A DNA stretch of 17,470 nt from an uncultured Fibrobacter sp. (GCA_934691725.1 CAKUTF010000049.1:1-17470); one strand, 5' to 3'. Shown: positions 6,037 through 14,153, numbered from the stretch's first letter. The notes: generated by a model not told the origin, from the sequence alone. Made by a program: numbers and translations.

Positions 6037-7506
6037 TTAAAAATTAAAATTTCGCCGATCGATTACGACATAAAGGCTGTCCGCATAAACAAGATCCCAT
6101 TCGGGATGCCTTGCCATGCCCAGAGCCAAGTCGTTCCAGCGGGTGAAATAGCGAACCGGAAGCAGGACACGCCCGATGCGAAGCGAATCCGCGTCCGAAA
6201 AAAACGTTTCCGGATTTTGGGCATAGCCGAGATAGTTAGCGAAGAATGCGGAATCCTTGAGAATGAATCTTCCGTCGGCATAGGTTTTCAAGCCCCGGAC
6301 ATTCCATTCCAGAAATCCGCCAGAACGGTCGTCGTGGAAAATCCGAAAGCCGTCGGGAAGCGGATGAGTCCGGATAAACGAAACCGCTCCGGCAGGGATG
6401 CGTTCCGGGGAAACGGCGACAAACGAACCATTCCGCGTGTAGGCGGGAACGCTCCGAAGAAAGAATCCGACGGTAAAAGCCAGGAGAAAGCATCCGGCAA
6501 AAGTTTCACACCGTCGAAAACGGGAAAGCCTTCTCGTCCGAGAAATCCTTTCCCAGAAAAGCCACACGAAAGGGAAGAAAAAAAGCGAAAGGTTCCGCTC
6601 CGCGATGACGGCAAGAGTACAGACGACGAGAATCCATGCCGAGCGAAACGAAAGTTCCGACCGAAAGCGGCGAAGAAGAAAAACAGCGGAAACGAGAACG
6701 GCAAAAAGCAAGGCGAACATCGCCGCTTCATTTTCCCCGTGGAAAAGAAGCGTCAGCGGAGAACGGTTTTCGGCGATTTCCCGGGAAAAGATTTGCGACG
6801 ACGGTGAACCGCCGACAAGACGGTCCAAAAGCCCGAAAGGATAGAGCCAGAGCGAAACGCCTTGGGAACGCCAAAGCGGAACGGTCAGAATCGCGGCAAA
6901 AAAAACTCCGCACGCCCATTTTTGTTTTTTGGGGAGACGCTTCCAGGAAAAAAGCAACCACAAAAAAGACAGGGCAAAGCCGAGCGTAAAAAGTCCCTGC
7001 GTCCGCACCCAGAACCATTCGGCGGCGAAAAGCGAAAAGGCGGAAAGGATGTACCGCCCCGAAAAGCGTTTTTCCAATTCGGGCAAGAGATTCCAGAAAA
7101 CGCCGAGAAAAAACAGCGAAGCGAAAATCGGGCGGCATTCGAATGCATAGCGGAAGACGAACGCAAGCCCGACCGCTACGGAAAATCCAAGAAACGAAAT
7201 GCGACGTTTAACGGGAAGAACCCAGAGAAGCGCGACCGATCCCCAGGCGAGCGATTTAAAGAGAACCAGCCCGAAACTTCCGAATTTCGAAAAGACAAGA
7301 TGGACAAGAAGCTGGAAGTAGAGATGGATGTTGATCCACGGAAAACGCGAGGCGGTCCAACAAAACGGATCGCTTTCTGTCGGGCCGTTTTCGAGAAAAT
7401 CCCGCGCCGAAGCGAGGTGCCACCAGATGTCCGTATCCGTCAGAGGGAAAAAGGCGAACAACGCGACCGCGAACGAAAAAAGGATTTTAGCTAAAAGCGG
7501 AGTCAC
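6037..7506 (-). CDS. GT-C-like polytopic membrane protein of unknown function
   Basis: 489 residues. About ten hydrophobic segments fill the first 370 residues, followed by a soluble C-terminal part of about 120. Near the N-terminus, DTDIWWH (residues 24-30) followed by LASARDFLENG and DPFCWT resembles the first periplasmic loop of GT-C glycosyltransferases and related membrane proteins, where an acidic residue binds the lipid-linked donor. The C-terminal string FRIFHDDRSGGFLEW...TYADGRF (about 387-414) matches a conserved signature of uncharacterised proteins in that superfamily. The start is GTG, preceded by AGGGAA, and its first base is the last base of the upstream TAG. By context it may supply or modify an envelope glycan, but no substrate can be named. 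The fold call is moderate; the product is certainly a multi-spanning membrane protein. Confidence 0.7.
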   Translation of the reverse strand: MTPLLAKILFSFAVALFAFFPLTDTDIWWHLASARDFLENGPTESDPFCWTASRFPWINIHLYFQLLVHLVFSKFGSFGLVLFKSLAWGSVALLWVLPVKRRISFLGFSVAVGLAFVFRYAFECRPIFASLFFLGVFWNLLPELEKRFSGRYILSAFSLFAAEWFWVRTQGLFTLGFALSFLWLLFSWKRLPKKQKWACGVFFAAILTVPLWRSQGVSLWLYPFGLLDRLVGGSPSSQIFSREIAENRSPLTLLFHGENEAAMFALLFAVLVSAVFLLRRFRSELSFRSAWILVVCTLAVIAERNLSLFFFPFVWLFWERISRTRRLSRFRRCETFAGCFLLAFTVGFFLRSVPAYTRNGSFVAVSPERIPAGAVSFIRTHPLPDGFRIFHDDRSGGFLEWNVRGLKTYADGRFILKDSAFFANYLGYAQNPETFFSDADSLRIGRVLLPVRYFTRWNDLALGMARHPEWDLVYADSLYVVIDRRNFNF

Positions 7507-8231
7507 TATTCCCTGTCGGAACGGCTGAGTCTTTTTAGCGCGAGGATTCGGTTCGTTTCGATGCCGGGATATGCCGGAAAAAATTCGCTTGCGACCTTGT
7601 ACCAGGCTAGCGCCTTTCCGGGTTCCGTGTTCAGAAGCGCATTGCCCAGGTTAAAAGCGACGATTCCCAAAAACTGTCTCTTGTGAAGCGGAGAAAATTC
7701 ATAACCGGTCCACGGCCCCGCCGCGTATTTCCTTCGATATTCCGCATCGGTGTAGGAAAATCCCGAACGGTTCGGTTCCATGTTGATGTCGCATGTCCGA
7801 AAGAAAATGTGCCCCGGCAAAAGGATGGCGTCGATTCGAATGTTCCGGGCTTCCTTGAGCATCAAGGCAAGCCATGTCGCGCCGACGCAAGACGAAATGC
7901 CGCTTTCGAGAACCCTGCGAGGAAAGATCGCTTCGGGATTTCCCGATCGTTCCTGCCCGATAAAGCGCAGGTTCCAATGGTTCCAAAAAAGAGACTTGAC
8001 CGCTCCGACCGTATCGCCGGTTACCGCAAGGACGCTGTCGAAATAAAGAAGCCCGTCTTTCCAGGCGTCCAAAGAATCGATGCAGGAAGCCTCGCTGTCT
8101 TCAAAGGCGCATGCCGCTTCGCGCAGGGAAAGCGGTGCCGTTTTTTTTGTCCCGAAAAAGAGGCAGGACGCCGTTACGATAACGACAACGGCAAAGAACA
8201 TGGCAATGATTTTCCGTTTACTGTAGTGCAT
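7506..8231 (-). CDS. Transglutaminase/SirB1-like protein with signal anchor
   Basis: 241 residues. Residues 8-27 form a hydrophobic signal or anchor; TASC (Cys23) could be a weak lipobox. Residues about 85-165 resemble the transglutaminase-like/SirB1 family: GISSCVGATWLAL places the candidate nucleophile at Cys115, and ILLPGHIFFR places the candidate histidine at His141. They are followed by NMEPNRSGFSYTDAEY, which fits the I-E-P-x-x-G pattern after the histidine in that family. Residues about 180-235 look like one or two TPR-like helical pairs (FNLGNALLNTEPGKALAWYKVASEFFP). The family includes cysteine proteases and amide-bond enzymes; the actual reaction is unknown. The start overlaps the end of the AlgX-like gene by 14 bases, and the stop overlaps the start of the membrane-protein gene by one base, so the three are very probably co-translated. 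Confidence 0.75.
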   Translation of the reverse strand: MHYSKRKIIAMFFAVVVIVTASCLFFGTKKTAPLSLREAACAFEDSEASCIDSLDAWKDGLLYFDSVLAVTGDTVGAVKSLFWNHWNLRFIGQERSGNPEAIFPRRVLESGISSCVGATWLALMLKEARNIRIDAILLPGHIFFRTCDINMEPNRSGFSYTDAEYRRKYAAGPWTGYEFSPLHKRQFLGIVAFNLGNALLNTEPGKALAWYKVASEFFPAYPGIETNRILALKRLSRSDRE

Positions 8232-10104
8232 CCCATTCCATCGGCGAGTTCCAGAAATCGCGCATCGTCATCATGTAGATGACAAGACGTTTCGTTTGGA
8301 GAGTCTTTTTGTCCTTCATCGCCCGATGCCGCACACCGGGACCGCCGCCCCAGCTTGTCAGCACTTGGACGTCTAGGCCTGTCGCAAAGGCGAGGAGCGA
8401 GCCGGGGCCGCCCGATTTCCCATCGACCGATTCGAAGACCCCGGTGAAAGAATCTCCCATCAGAAGAATCGGGCTGTTCCGGTTACCGCCATACGGTTTC
8501 CCTTCGCGATAGACCTTTTTGACCGCAAGCGTTTCCGGAAAGTAAAGTCCCTGTTCCGCCTTGGGCAGCTGGGCGACCAGGTCGCCTTCGCGGAGAATCG
8601 TCGTGTCGCGGAGTTCAAACGTGCCGGGCCTCGCCCCCGAAGATTCATACCAGCTGTAGGCGGTAACCCTTTCGGCGAGAAGCTCCATCACGGCGAGAAG
8701 TCCGTTGAGCGACCAGTGCGTGTCGTTTTTCTGGAACGCAAAACCGCTTTCGCCATCGTTAGAGCGCGCGTCCAAAAGCACCGGGAAAACGTCGAGAACA
8801 TCCAATCCCGACTCAAGCATCTTCCGGACAAATTCACGTCCGGCGACATCGACGCACAGCGTATCCGAAGTTCCAGGAATTAATTTATGTGCATAGACGG
8901 ATTCTTTTGTCGGGATGGGAACGACTAGGAACTGGATACCCAGGGAATCCAGAATTCTTTTCAGTTCGAGCAGACGCGGCAGCGGATTGTGAAGCGAGTC
9001 CTGCGCCGTAAAATCTTCGGCGAGAAGGGAGTTCGCGTCGCGGCGGAACCAGAGCATCCCCTCGGAAGCCCAAGCGTTTTGCTCTGCAGGCAAGGAATCG
9101 AGTACCGCGGAAAGCTTCGCCTTGAACGCTTTCGTCTCAGGCGTTTCCGGACAAGCCCACTGCAAGCTTCCCAAAGTCTTCCGTCTCCATAAAGACGCCG
9201 TATCCGGATTACGTACAAATTCACCGACATCGCTGTTCAGGGAATCCTGCGGACGGATATTTCGAAAGGCTGGCACATCGAATGCGACCCACAGCGGCGT
9301 TCCCATCGGATTCCCGCGCATTACGGCGAAAGGATGTTCACCAAACCAGGCGCTTCCGGAAGGAATCGGTTCGATGTCCGTATTGAGCGACGGATACAGG
9401 TAGGCGGCGAGAGAGCGCACCCAGTCAAGCGAAGCTTCGAGCGTAAGCGTGTCGGAGGTGTAGGCCTTGAACGCCCGATATTCCCCACCTGTCGGACGAT
9501 GGCAAAGCCTGCCCCAGAACGTGGAAACTCCCGTCCACTTCCGCGGATGAACTTCCGCCCACAAGAAAGCTCCGGTCGAATCGCCGACAAACCAGAGCGC
9601 TTCCACTTTCTGGAAATCGGCAAAAATTTTTTCTGAACCCCATTTGACGTTTTCGACGCTGCGGATTTCCGCGGCAAGGGAATCCCCGCCACCGTTTGCG
9701 AAAAGATATTTCGTAAACGGCTCCCACGCAACCGGAAAAGTTCCCGCCAAAACTTCCGGCATGGAAAACGAAACGCTGTCGAACATCGGGAACGGAAGCT
9801 CACCCTTTGGAGGTTCAAGCGAACCGGCGTTTTCGGGAAGTTCCGACTGTCCCGCTTCCCGAATCGGATTCATGAAATACATGGCAAAATCCAGAGCGGC
9901 CCGTGTCGGAAGCGAAACGGAATCCTTCACCGGTACGCGGCGAATCTCGGCGCCCGGAGCGACGGAATCGACGACAAGCCCGAAACCTTCCCTTCCGGAC
10001 AACGGCTCGGTCGGCATTTCCTTCGAAGAAGATGAAACACAACCGGAAAAAGACCAGACGCAGAAAAGGAATGCGGAGATGGCTAGCGATATTTGATTTT
10101 TCAC
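8218..10104 (-). CDS. AlgX/AlgJ-like SGNH-domain lipoprotein (probable polysaccharide O-acetyltransferase)
   Basis: 628 residues from a GTG start, chosen because it begins a good lipoprotein signal (VKNQISLAISAFLFC, then SFSGC with Cys22). The only upstream ATG (10191) adds a non-signal extension overlapping the divergent amidase gene. Spacing from GGAG to this GTG is only one base, so the start is uncertain. The C-terminal half is SGNH-like in the AlgX/AlgJ manner: DTHW (Asp461, His463) and LLMGDSF (Ser552) correspond to the Asp-His and Ser of that catalytic triad, and RFLVVPIP-like strand residues precede them (FLVVPIPTKESVY). The N-terminal half is unrecognised. Known AlgX/AlgJ proteins O-acetylate exopolysaccharide in the periplasm. 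It is the first gene of the operon running to 2306. Confidence 0.8.
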   Translation of the reverse strand: MKNQISLAISAFLFCVWSFSGCVSSSSKEMPTEPLSGREGFGLVVDSVAPGAEIRRVPVKDSVSLPTRAALDFAMYFMNPIREAGQSELPENAGSLEPPKGELPFPMFDSVSFSMPEVLAGTFPVAWEPFTKYLFANGGGDSLAAEIRSVENVKWGSEKIFADFQKVEALWFVGDSTGAFLWAEVHPRKWTGVSTFWGRLCHRPTGGEYRAFKAYTSDTLTLEASLDWVRSLAAYLYPSLNTDIEPIPSGSAWFGEHPFAVMRGNPMGTPLWVAFDVPAFRNIRPQDSLNSDVGEFVRNPDTASLWRRKTLGSLQWACPETPETKAFKAKLSAVLDSLPAEQNAWASEGMLWFRRDANSLLAEDFTAQDSLHNPLPRLLELKRILDSLGIQFLVVPIPTKESVYAHKLIPGTSDTLCVDVAGREFVRKMLESGLDVLDVFPVLLDARSNDGESGFAFQKNDTHWSLNGLLAVMELLAERVTAYSWYESSGARPGTFELRDTTILREGDLVAQLPKAEQGLYFPETLAVKKVYREGKPYGGNRNSPILLMGDSFTGVFESVDGKSGGPGSLLAFATGLDVQVLTSWGGGPGVRHRAMKDKKTLQTKRLVIYMMTMRDFWNSPMEWDALQ

Positions 10105-10161
10105 GCTCCACAAATTAGAAAAGCCGAAAAACGCACGGGGATGTTTTCTAGATTTTTTTCC

Positions 10162-11028
10162 ATGAAAAACATCCGCACGGCAATCCTGCAAGGAAAATGG
10201 CTCGGAAATACCCAGGCGACAAACGCCTGGTATCTCGGCGAAGCCCGTAAACTGAAAGGATCAAAAATCGACCTCCTGGTTCTTCCCGAACTTTGCCACA
10301 CGCCCTACTTTCCCGTCGAGGAAAACGAGAAAGGCTTTGATTATGCCATCGAAAAAAATGATGCGCTCATCGACGAATGGCAGAACGTAGCGCGGGAATT
10401 AAACAGCGTCGTCGTATTCCCCTTTTTCGAGAAGCGTGCCCGCGGAATCTACTACAACAGCGCGTTCGTCTTCGAGCGTGACGGAAGCGTAGCCGGAATT
10501 TACCGCAAAAGCCACATTCCCGACGATCCGGGATTTTTCGAAAAGTATTATTTCGCTCCGGGCGACACAGGATTTGCTCCGATTTCCACATCCGCCGGGA
10601 AGCTGGGCGTTTTAATCTGCTGGGACCAGTGGTTCCCCGAAGCGGCCCGCATCGAATCGCTCAAGGGCGCGGACATTTTAATCTACCCGACAGCCATCGG
10701 ATGGGACAAAAACGAACCGGAAAGCCTCTACGAACGGCAGAAGGACAGCTGGATGACAATAATGCGCGGGCACGCCATCGCGAACCGGGTATTCGTCCTT
10801 GCGGCAAACCGGATAGGCACGGAAAGGAACCTTACATTCTGGGGAAACTCCTTTGTCGCCGCACCCGACGGCTACATCATCCAGAATCTGGGTCCCGAAT
10901 TTTGCGGTTCCTCGGTTTCGGAACTTTCCTTGTCCGAAATCGAATTTAACCGCAGATGGTGGCCGCATTTCCGCGATCGCCGAACAGACCTATACAAAGA
11001 CATTCTCAAGACCTGGGACACGCCATGA
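10162..11028 (+). CDS. aguB: N-carbamoylputrescine amidase
   Basis: 288 residues of the nitrilase/carbon-nitrogen hydrolase superfamily, hydrolysing N-carbamoylputrescine to putrescine, CO2 and ammonia in the cytoplasm. The Glu-Lys-Cys triad is visible: Glu43 in LPEL, Lys116 in YRKSHIP and Cys153 in ICWDQWFPEAAR. Subfamily strings are also present: IPDDPGFFEKYYFAPGD, PTAIGWD, and IMRGHAIANRVFVLAANR. I chose the ATG at 10162 because MKNIRTAILQ matches the usual family N-terminus and length; ATGs at 10141 and 10093 are possible alternatives, and none has a clear Shine-Dalgarno. It is divergent from the AlgX-like gene with only 57 bases between starts. Its stop overlaps the start of the deiminase gene (ATGA), which supplies its substrate, making the assignment strong. 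Confidence 0.92.
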   Translation: MKNIRTAILQGKWLGNTQATNAWYLGEARKLKGSKIDLLVLPELCHTPYFPVEENEKGFDYAIEKNDALIDEWQNVARELNSVVVFPFFEKRARGIYYNSAFVFERDGSVAGIYRKSHIPDDPGFFEKYYFAPGDTGFAPISTSAGKLGVLICWDQWFPEAARIESLKGADILIYPTAIGWDKNEPESLYERQKDSWMTIMRGHAIANRVFVLAANRIGTERNLTFWGNSFVAAPDGYIIQNLGPEFCGSSVSELSLSEIEFNRRWWPHFRDRRTDLYKDILKTWDTP

Positions 11029-12035
11029 ACCTGCACTATCCCGCCGAATGGGAAACCCAGAAAGCGGTTTGGCTCGCCTTTCCGCACAACGAAAAGAACT
11101 GGCAAGGCGAAAACCGCGAGCGCATTTTCGAATTTTATTACAAACTAATCGAAATCGTTTCGGAGTTCCAGACAGCGAACGTTCTCGTCCGTCCGGATTT
11201 TTCCCTGCCGAAAGACAAGAAAAAGCTTTACGCCAAGGCGCCGTTCAAGCCGAAATTCATCCGAATGGAAACGGACGATATCTGGATCCGGGATTACGGA
11301 CCGTTCTTCGCCTACAACGAAAAAGGCAGGGAAAAGATTGTCCGGTTTGCGTTCAACGCCTGGGGAGAAAAATTTCCGCCGTGGGAAAACGACAGGCTGG
11401 TTCCGCAAAAAATCGCGGCGAAGAAAAGACTTGCGGTCAAAGAGTTCCCCTTTATCCTCGAAGGCGGAGCCGTCGAAGTGAACGGGGATGGTCTCGGCAT
11501 CACGACGCTCCCCTGCCTTGTCGGCAAAAACCGGAACCCGAAAGCGGACCTCCGAAAGGTCGAAGCGGCGATTCGCGAAGCGCTCGGGCTTGAAGACCTG
11601 CTAGTCCTTCCCGACGGACTTTGCGGAGACCACACGGACGGCCATATCGATAACGTAGCAAGATTCCTTTCCCCGGGCCGTATCGCGGTAGCCTGGGAAG
11701 CGGACCAGTCAAAGCCGAACTTTAAGCGTCTGCTCCGAAACCGCACGATTCTCGAAACCTGGATCAAGCGGCACTACGGCGAAACCGCATCGGTCGTTCC
11801 GCTCCAGATTCCGACGCAAAGAAAGCTCGGGCGCTCTACGCTCCCGGCTTCCTACATGAATTTCATCTTTCTGAACGGAGCTCTTGTCTTTCCCAAATAC
11901 GAGGAACCGTTCGACAGCCTCGCCGAAGCTTACTTCGCCAAGGTTTTTCCAAAGCGTAAAATCATCGGAATCGACTGTTCGTGCGTCATCCGGGAAGGCG
12001 GAAGTCTTCACTGCCTGAGCAAGCAGGAAAACTAG
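11025..12035 (+). CDS. aguA: Agmatine deiminase
   Basis: 336 residues of the agmatine deiminase/porphyromonas-type peptidylarginine deiminase family, hydrolysing agmatine to N-carbamoylputrescine and ammonia. Family motifs: MPAEWE-like start (HYPAEWETQKAVWLAFPHN), DDIWIRDYGP (residues 84-93), EGGAVEVNG (146-154), GDHTDGHIDN (201-210) and the C-terminal catalytic cysteine in GGSLHC (Cys330), followed by LSKQ in place of the usual ITQQ. The ATG at 11025 gives the expected family length and overlaps the amidase stop by four bases. An in-frame ATG at 10956 would add 23 residues encoded inside the amidase gene and is less likely. With the amidase it completes agmatine to putrescine; an arginine decarboxylase was not seen in this window. 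Confidence 0.93.
   Translation: MNLHYPAEWETQKAVWLAFPHNEKNWQGENRERIFEFYYKLIEIVSEFQTANVLVRPDFSLPKDKKKLYAKAPFKPKFIRMETDDIWIRDYGPFFAYNEKGREKIVRFAFNAWGEKFPPWENDRLVPQKIAAKKRLAVKEFPFILEGGAVEVNGDGLGITTLPCLVGKNRNPKADLRKVEAAIREALGLEDLLVLPDGLCGDHTDGHIDNVARFLSPGRIAVAWEADQSKPNFKRLLRNRTILETWIKRHYGETASVVPLQIPTQRKLGRSTLPASYMNFIFLNGALVFPKYEEPFDSLAEAYFAKVFPKRKIIGIDCSCVIREGGSLHCLSKQEN
12032..12035. other. Shared stop-codon palindrome of convergent genes
   Basis: The four bases CTAG contain the TAG stop of the agmatine deiminase gene (12033-12035, plus strand) and the TAG stop of the ribonuclease H gene (12034-12032, minus strand). The two convergent genes therefore have no intergenic terminator. Any transcript that ends here must extend into the antisense of its neighbour. 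Confidence 0.9.
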
Positions 12036-12667
12036 GTGAAGAGGTCTAGCGCGCTTCCTTTCGGAGGCAATGCGGAAGAAGCCTTCGATTCGCCTTTCGC
12101 CCGGGCAATCGCTTTCTTCGCGCGTTCATCGACGATTTCGTTCCACTTGACGCCCGAATGGGCCGGCACCTTCTCGAATTTCGCATCGGGATAGGCGCGG
12201 ACCGCTTCCCGGTAGCGGACGGCGACGGGCTTCGACGCTTTCCATTCGCCCCTCGCCCACCTCGCGATTCCCTCGTAATCGTGGCAAATGATGCCCTGCT
12301 TTCCTTCGCGTTTCAACCAGGCGAGGGCTCGGAGACTTGCCGTAAGCTCCCCGTCGATATTGCGGCTTTCGGCGGGATAGTCCGTCACGCCGCTTTCCGA
12401 TGCGATTTCCCTATCGTTTTCGACAGCGACAAAGGCCCAGCCCGCCCTGTCAAAATCCGGAGAGAAGGAACCATCGACATAGATGCGAAGACCTTCGGGA
12501 TGCTTTTCCGAAACCCCGGAAAGCCAGGATTCCGCTTCGGCGCGAGAGGCGAACGATTTAAAGAGACAACCCTTGACGCCATGGGTCAATCGTTCGCATT
12601 CCGCCCAGGACGTGACGATTTTTTGCCCGGATGGCGACTTTACCGCATAGAACTTTATTTTACTCAT
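12032..12667 (-). CDS. rnhA: Ribonuclease H with N-terminal viroplasmin-type domain
   Basis: 211 residues. Residues about 4-50 form the small caulimovirus viroplasmin/RNase H N-terminal domain (KFYAVKSPSGQKIVTSWAEC, then FKSFASRAEAESWL), which in this family binds RNA-DNA hybrids. Residues about 60-185 are an RNase HI domain with all four acidic metal ligands: Asp65 in YVDGSF, Glu107 in IDGELTA, Asp130 in CHDYEGIARW and Asp180 in WNEIVDERAKKA. It should cleave RNA in RNA-DNA hybrids. I chose the ATG at 12667 because it begins the N-terminal domain exactly; the frame is open to 12976 but that stretch is not conserved-looking and lies antisense to the next gene. No clear Shine-Dalgarno is present; the upstream sequence is A/T-rich. 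It is convergent with the deiminase gene. Confidence 0.92.
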   Translation of the reverse strand: MSKIKFYAVKSPSGQKIVTSWAECERLTHGVKGCLFKSFASRAEAESWLSGVSEKHPEGLRIYVDGSFSPDFDRAGWAFVAVENDREIASESGVTDYPAESRNIDGELTASLRALAWLKREGKQGIICHDYEGIARWARGEWKASKPVAVRYREAVRAYPDAKFEKVPAHSGVKWNEIVDERAKKAIARAKGESKASSALPPKGSALDLFT

Positions 12668-12701
12668 CGCGGAAAATTTATATTTTCTCCCGTCCAACAT
12701 C

Positions 12702-12707
12702 GGAGAG
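12702..12707 (+). promoter_or_regulatory. Shine-Dalgarno supporting a TTG start
   Basis: GGAGAG lies five bases before the TTG at 12713. It is the main reason for choosing that start, since the next in-frame ATG lies well inside the protein and would cut the conserved first strand. Confidence 0.7.
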
Positions 12708-12712
12708 AACGC

Positions 12713-13291
12713 TTGAAACCTTCGCCATATTTTGCCGACACCATTCGATACTTCTTCAAGAGGTTTCGTTCGCGGGAATCGCTTTTGCGGTGGTTCGTGA
12801 AGCGTGCGGGAAATTCTAGCGAAGCGTTTGAATATCCGATCGATTTTGCAAAGATCGACGGGCTTCTGGTGATTCTTCCCGAACTTTCCGGCGACGTTTT
12901 CGCCTATGCAGCATTCCTCAAGGCGCTCGACGCACAAAAAATTCAGGGAACGCTTCTCCTCGCCAACGTCCGGCATGAAAACTTTTTGCAGACGCTCGGC
13001 ATCCGGGCGGAAACGCTCTACTACACAGGGATTGGCTGTCGCTACGGGGAACCCGAATTCAAAAAAATCCAGGAAAGGCTTTGCCGTTCGCCTTTTACGG
13101 TAAGCGTCTATCTCGAACCGAAGCCGCTTTTGCAGATGCTCTACCTCGCCAAGGTCTGCGGCGCGACCTACCGCTTTGGCTTTGACTCCGAACGGTTCTT
13201 CCCGCTTCTGAACCTGAGCCTTCTCGCAGGCGACGATGCGGAGAAACGCTCCGATTTCCTGGTGAATCTTTTTGCCGGAAGCACCCGATGA
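12713..13291 (+). CDS. Short GT9-like (heptosyltransferase-like) protein
   Basis: 192 residues from a TTG start preceded by GGAGAG at ideal spacing. It resembles the N-terminal Rossmann half of glycosyltransferase family 9: a hydrophobic strand followed by a G-D helix start (GLLVILPELSGDVFAYAAFLKAL), a second strand (GTLLLANVRHENFLQTLGI), and a late YLAKVCGATYRFGFDSE, which resembles the 'l...g...riGf' element of GT9 proteins. GT9 enzymes are normally about 330-360 residues; the C-terminal nucleotide-sugar-binding half is missing here, so transferase activity is doubtful. The reading frame stops at the ATGA overlap with the PHP gene and an GGAAG Shine-Dalgarno for that gene lies in its last codons. 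The fold call is tentative. Confidence 0.6.
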   Translation: MKPSPYFADTIRYFFKRFRSRESLLRWFVKRAGNSSEAFEYPIDFAKIDGLLVILPELSGDVFAYAAFLKALDAQKIQGTLLLANVRHENFLQTLGIRAETLYYTGIGCRYGEPEFKKIQERLCRSPFTVSVYLEPKPLLQMLYLAKVCGATYRFGFDSERFFPLLNLSLLAGDDAEKRSDFLVNLFAGSTR

Positions 13292-14145
13292 ACGAATCTT
13301 CCAGGCAAAAGGCGGGCTTTGCCGACCTGCACATCCACACCAACCTCTCGGACGGTTCGCTCACCCCTCTCGAAGTCGTGAAGCTCTGCAAGCGTCGGGG
13401 CCTTTGCTGCATTTCCGTCACCGACCACGATACGCTCGATTCCTACATGGCGACAAAACCGTATGCGGATATGCTCGGCATCGAACTGATTCCGGGCATC
13501 GAGGTTTCCTCCGTCTGGCAAGGGCGTGACGTCCACATTCTAGGCTATTTCTGCGACCCGACAAACCTCGCGATGAACACGGAACTCGAAGAAAGCGCAA
13601 GACAGCGCATTTCCCGTGCAAAGGCGATACTCAAGAAGCTCTCCCAGTTCGGCATGAACATCCATTTCGAAAAGGTGATGGGATACTGCAAGGGGAAAGT
13701 TGTCGGCAGGCCGCATATCGCGATGGCTTTAGTCGATGAAGAATACGTTTCCAATTTCGGGGAAGCGTTCAACAAGTTTTTAGGCGAAGGTGCGCCGGCC
13801 TTTGTCGAAAAGCGCGGACTCAATCCCCAGCAGACGATTCGCCTGATTGAAAATGCCGGCGGAATCGCTGTTCTCGCCCATCCTTACAAGTCCGGGGTCG
13901 ATGCGCTCATTCCCGACCTGGTCGAAGCGGGCCTCAAGGGAATCGAAACATACTCCCCCGCCCAGAAAGGCGCTGTTGCAAGGCGTTACCGGGAACTCGC
14001 CGAGCATTACGGCCTCGTCGGAACGGGAGGCTCGGATTTTCACACGGAAAACAGCCCCTATGCGCCGAATTGCATGAAAATGCCCTATTCCGTCGTCGAG
14101 GAACTTCGCGAAAGACGCGAGAAATCCCGCGTCGAATCGTTCTGA
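13288..14145 (+). CDS. PHP-domain phosphoesterase (YciV/RNase AM type)
   Basis: 285 residues of the PHP metal-dependent phosphoesterase superfamily. Metal-binding motifs occur in the usual order: DLHIHTNLSDG (residues 13-23), TDHDT (45-49), GIEVSS (70-75), GRPHIA (140-145), AHP (197-199), and GGSDFH (247-252). The insertion between GIEVS and GRPHIA and the overall length of about 280-290 match the YciV/TrpH branch, whose members hydrolyse 3',5'-nucleoside bisphosphates or trim 5' ends of RNA. The exact substrate here is not determined. The start overlaps the preceding stop (ATGA) with GGAAG six bases upstream. It is convergent with the PCMD gene, eight bases away. Confidence 0.9.
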   Translation: MNESSRQKAGFADLHIHTNLSDGSLTPLEVVKLCKRRGLCCISVTDHDTLDSYMATKPYADMLGIELIPGIEVSSVWQGRDVHILGYFCDPTNLAMNTELEESARQRISRAKAILKKLSQFGMNIHFEKVMGYCKGKVVGRPHIAMALVDEEYVSNFGEAFNKFLGEGAPAFVEKRGLNPQQTIRLIENAGGIAVLAHPYKSGVDALIPDLVEAGLKGIETYSPAQKGAVARRYRELAEHYGLVGTGGSDFHTENSPYAPNCMKMPYSVVEELRERREKSRVESF

Positions 14146-14153
14146 TCTTTTAA

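Noticed and set aside
5992..6807. Long plus-strand open frame opposite the membrane-protein gene
   Set aside because: The product is extremely rich in Lys, Arg and Pro, which is the complement of codons for a hydrophobic membrane protein. No domain is recognisable.
10105..10191. N-terminal extension of the AlgX-like gene from the ATG at 10191
   Set aside because: It would push the lipoprotein signal about 29 residues inward and overlap the start of the divergent amidase gene. The GTG at 10104 starts the signal peptide.
12158..12712. Upstream extension of the GT9-like gene frame
   Set aside because: This part is antisense to the ribonuclease H gene, and its translation has no domain. The TTG with GGAGAG at 12713 explains the start.
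12668..12712. TATA-like words between the divergent ribonuclease H and GT9-like genes as promoter -10 boxes
   Set aside because: TATATT or TATAAA can be read on either strand, but no acceptable -35 hexamer lies at 16-18 bases. The signal is not better than expected in A/T-rich spacer.
12668..12976. N-terminal extension of the ribonuclease H gene
   Set aside because: The ATG at 12667 begins exactly at the viroplasmin-type domain. The extension is antisense to the GT9-like gene.
14114..14133. Hairpin GACGCG/CGCGTC near the end of the PHP gene as a terminator
   Set aside because: The stem lies inside the coding sequence with an eight-base loop, and the nearest T tract is over ten bases further on, so it is not a standard intrinsic terminator.
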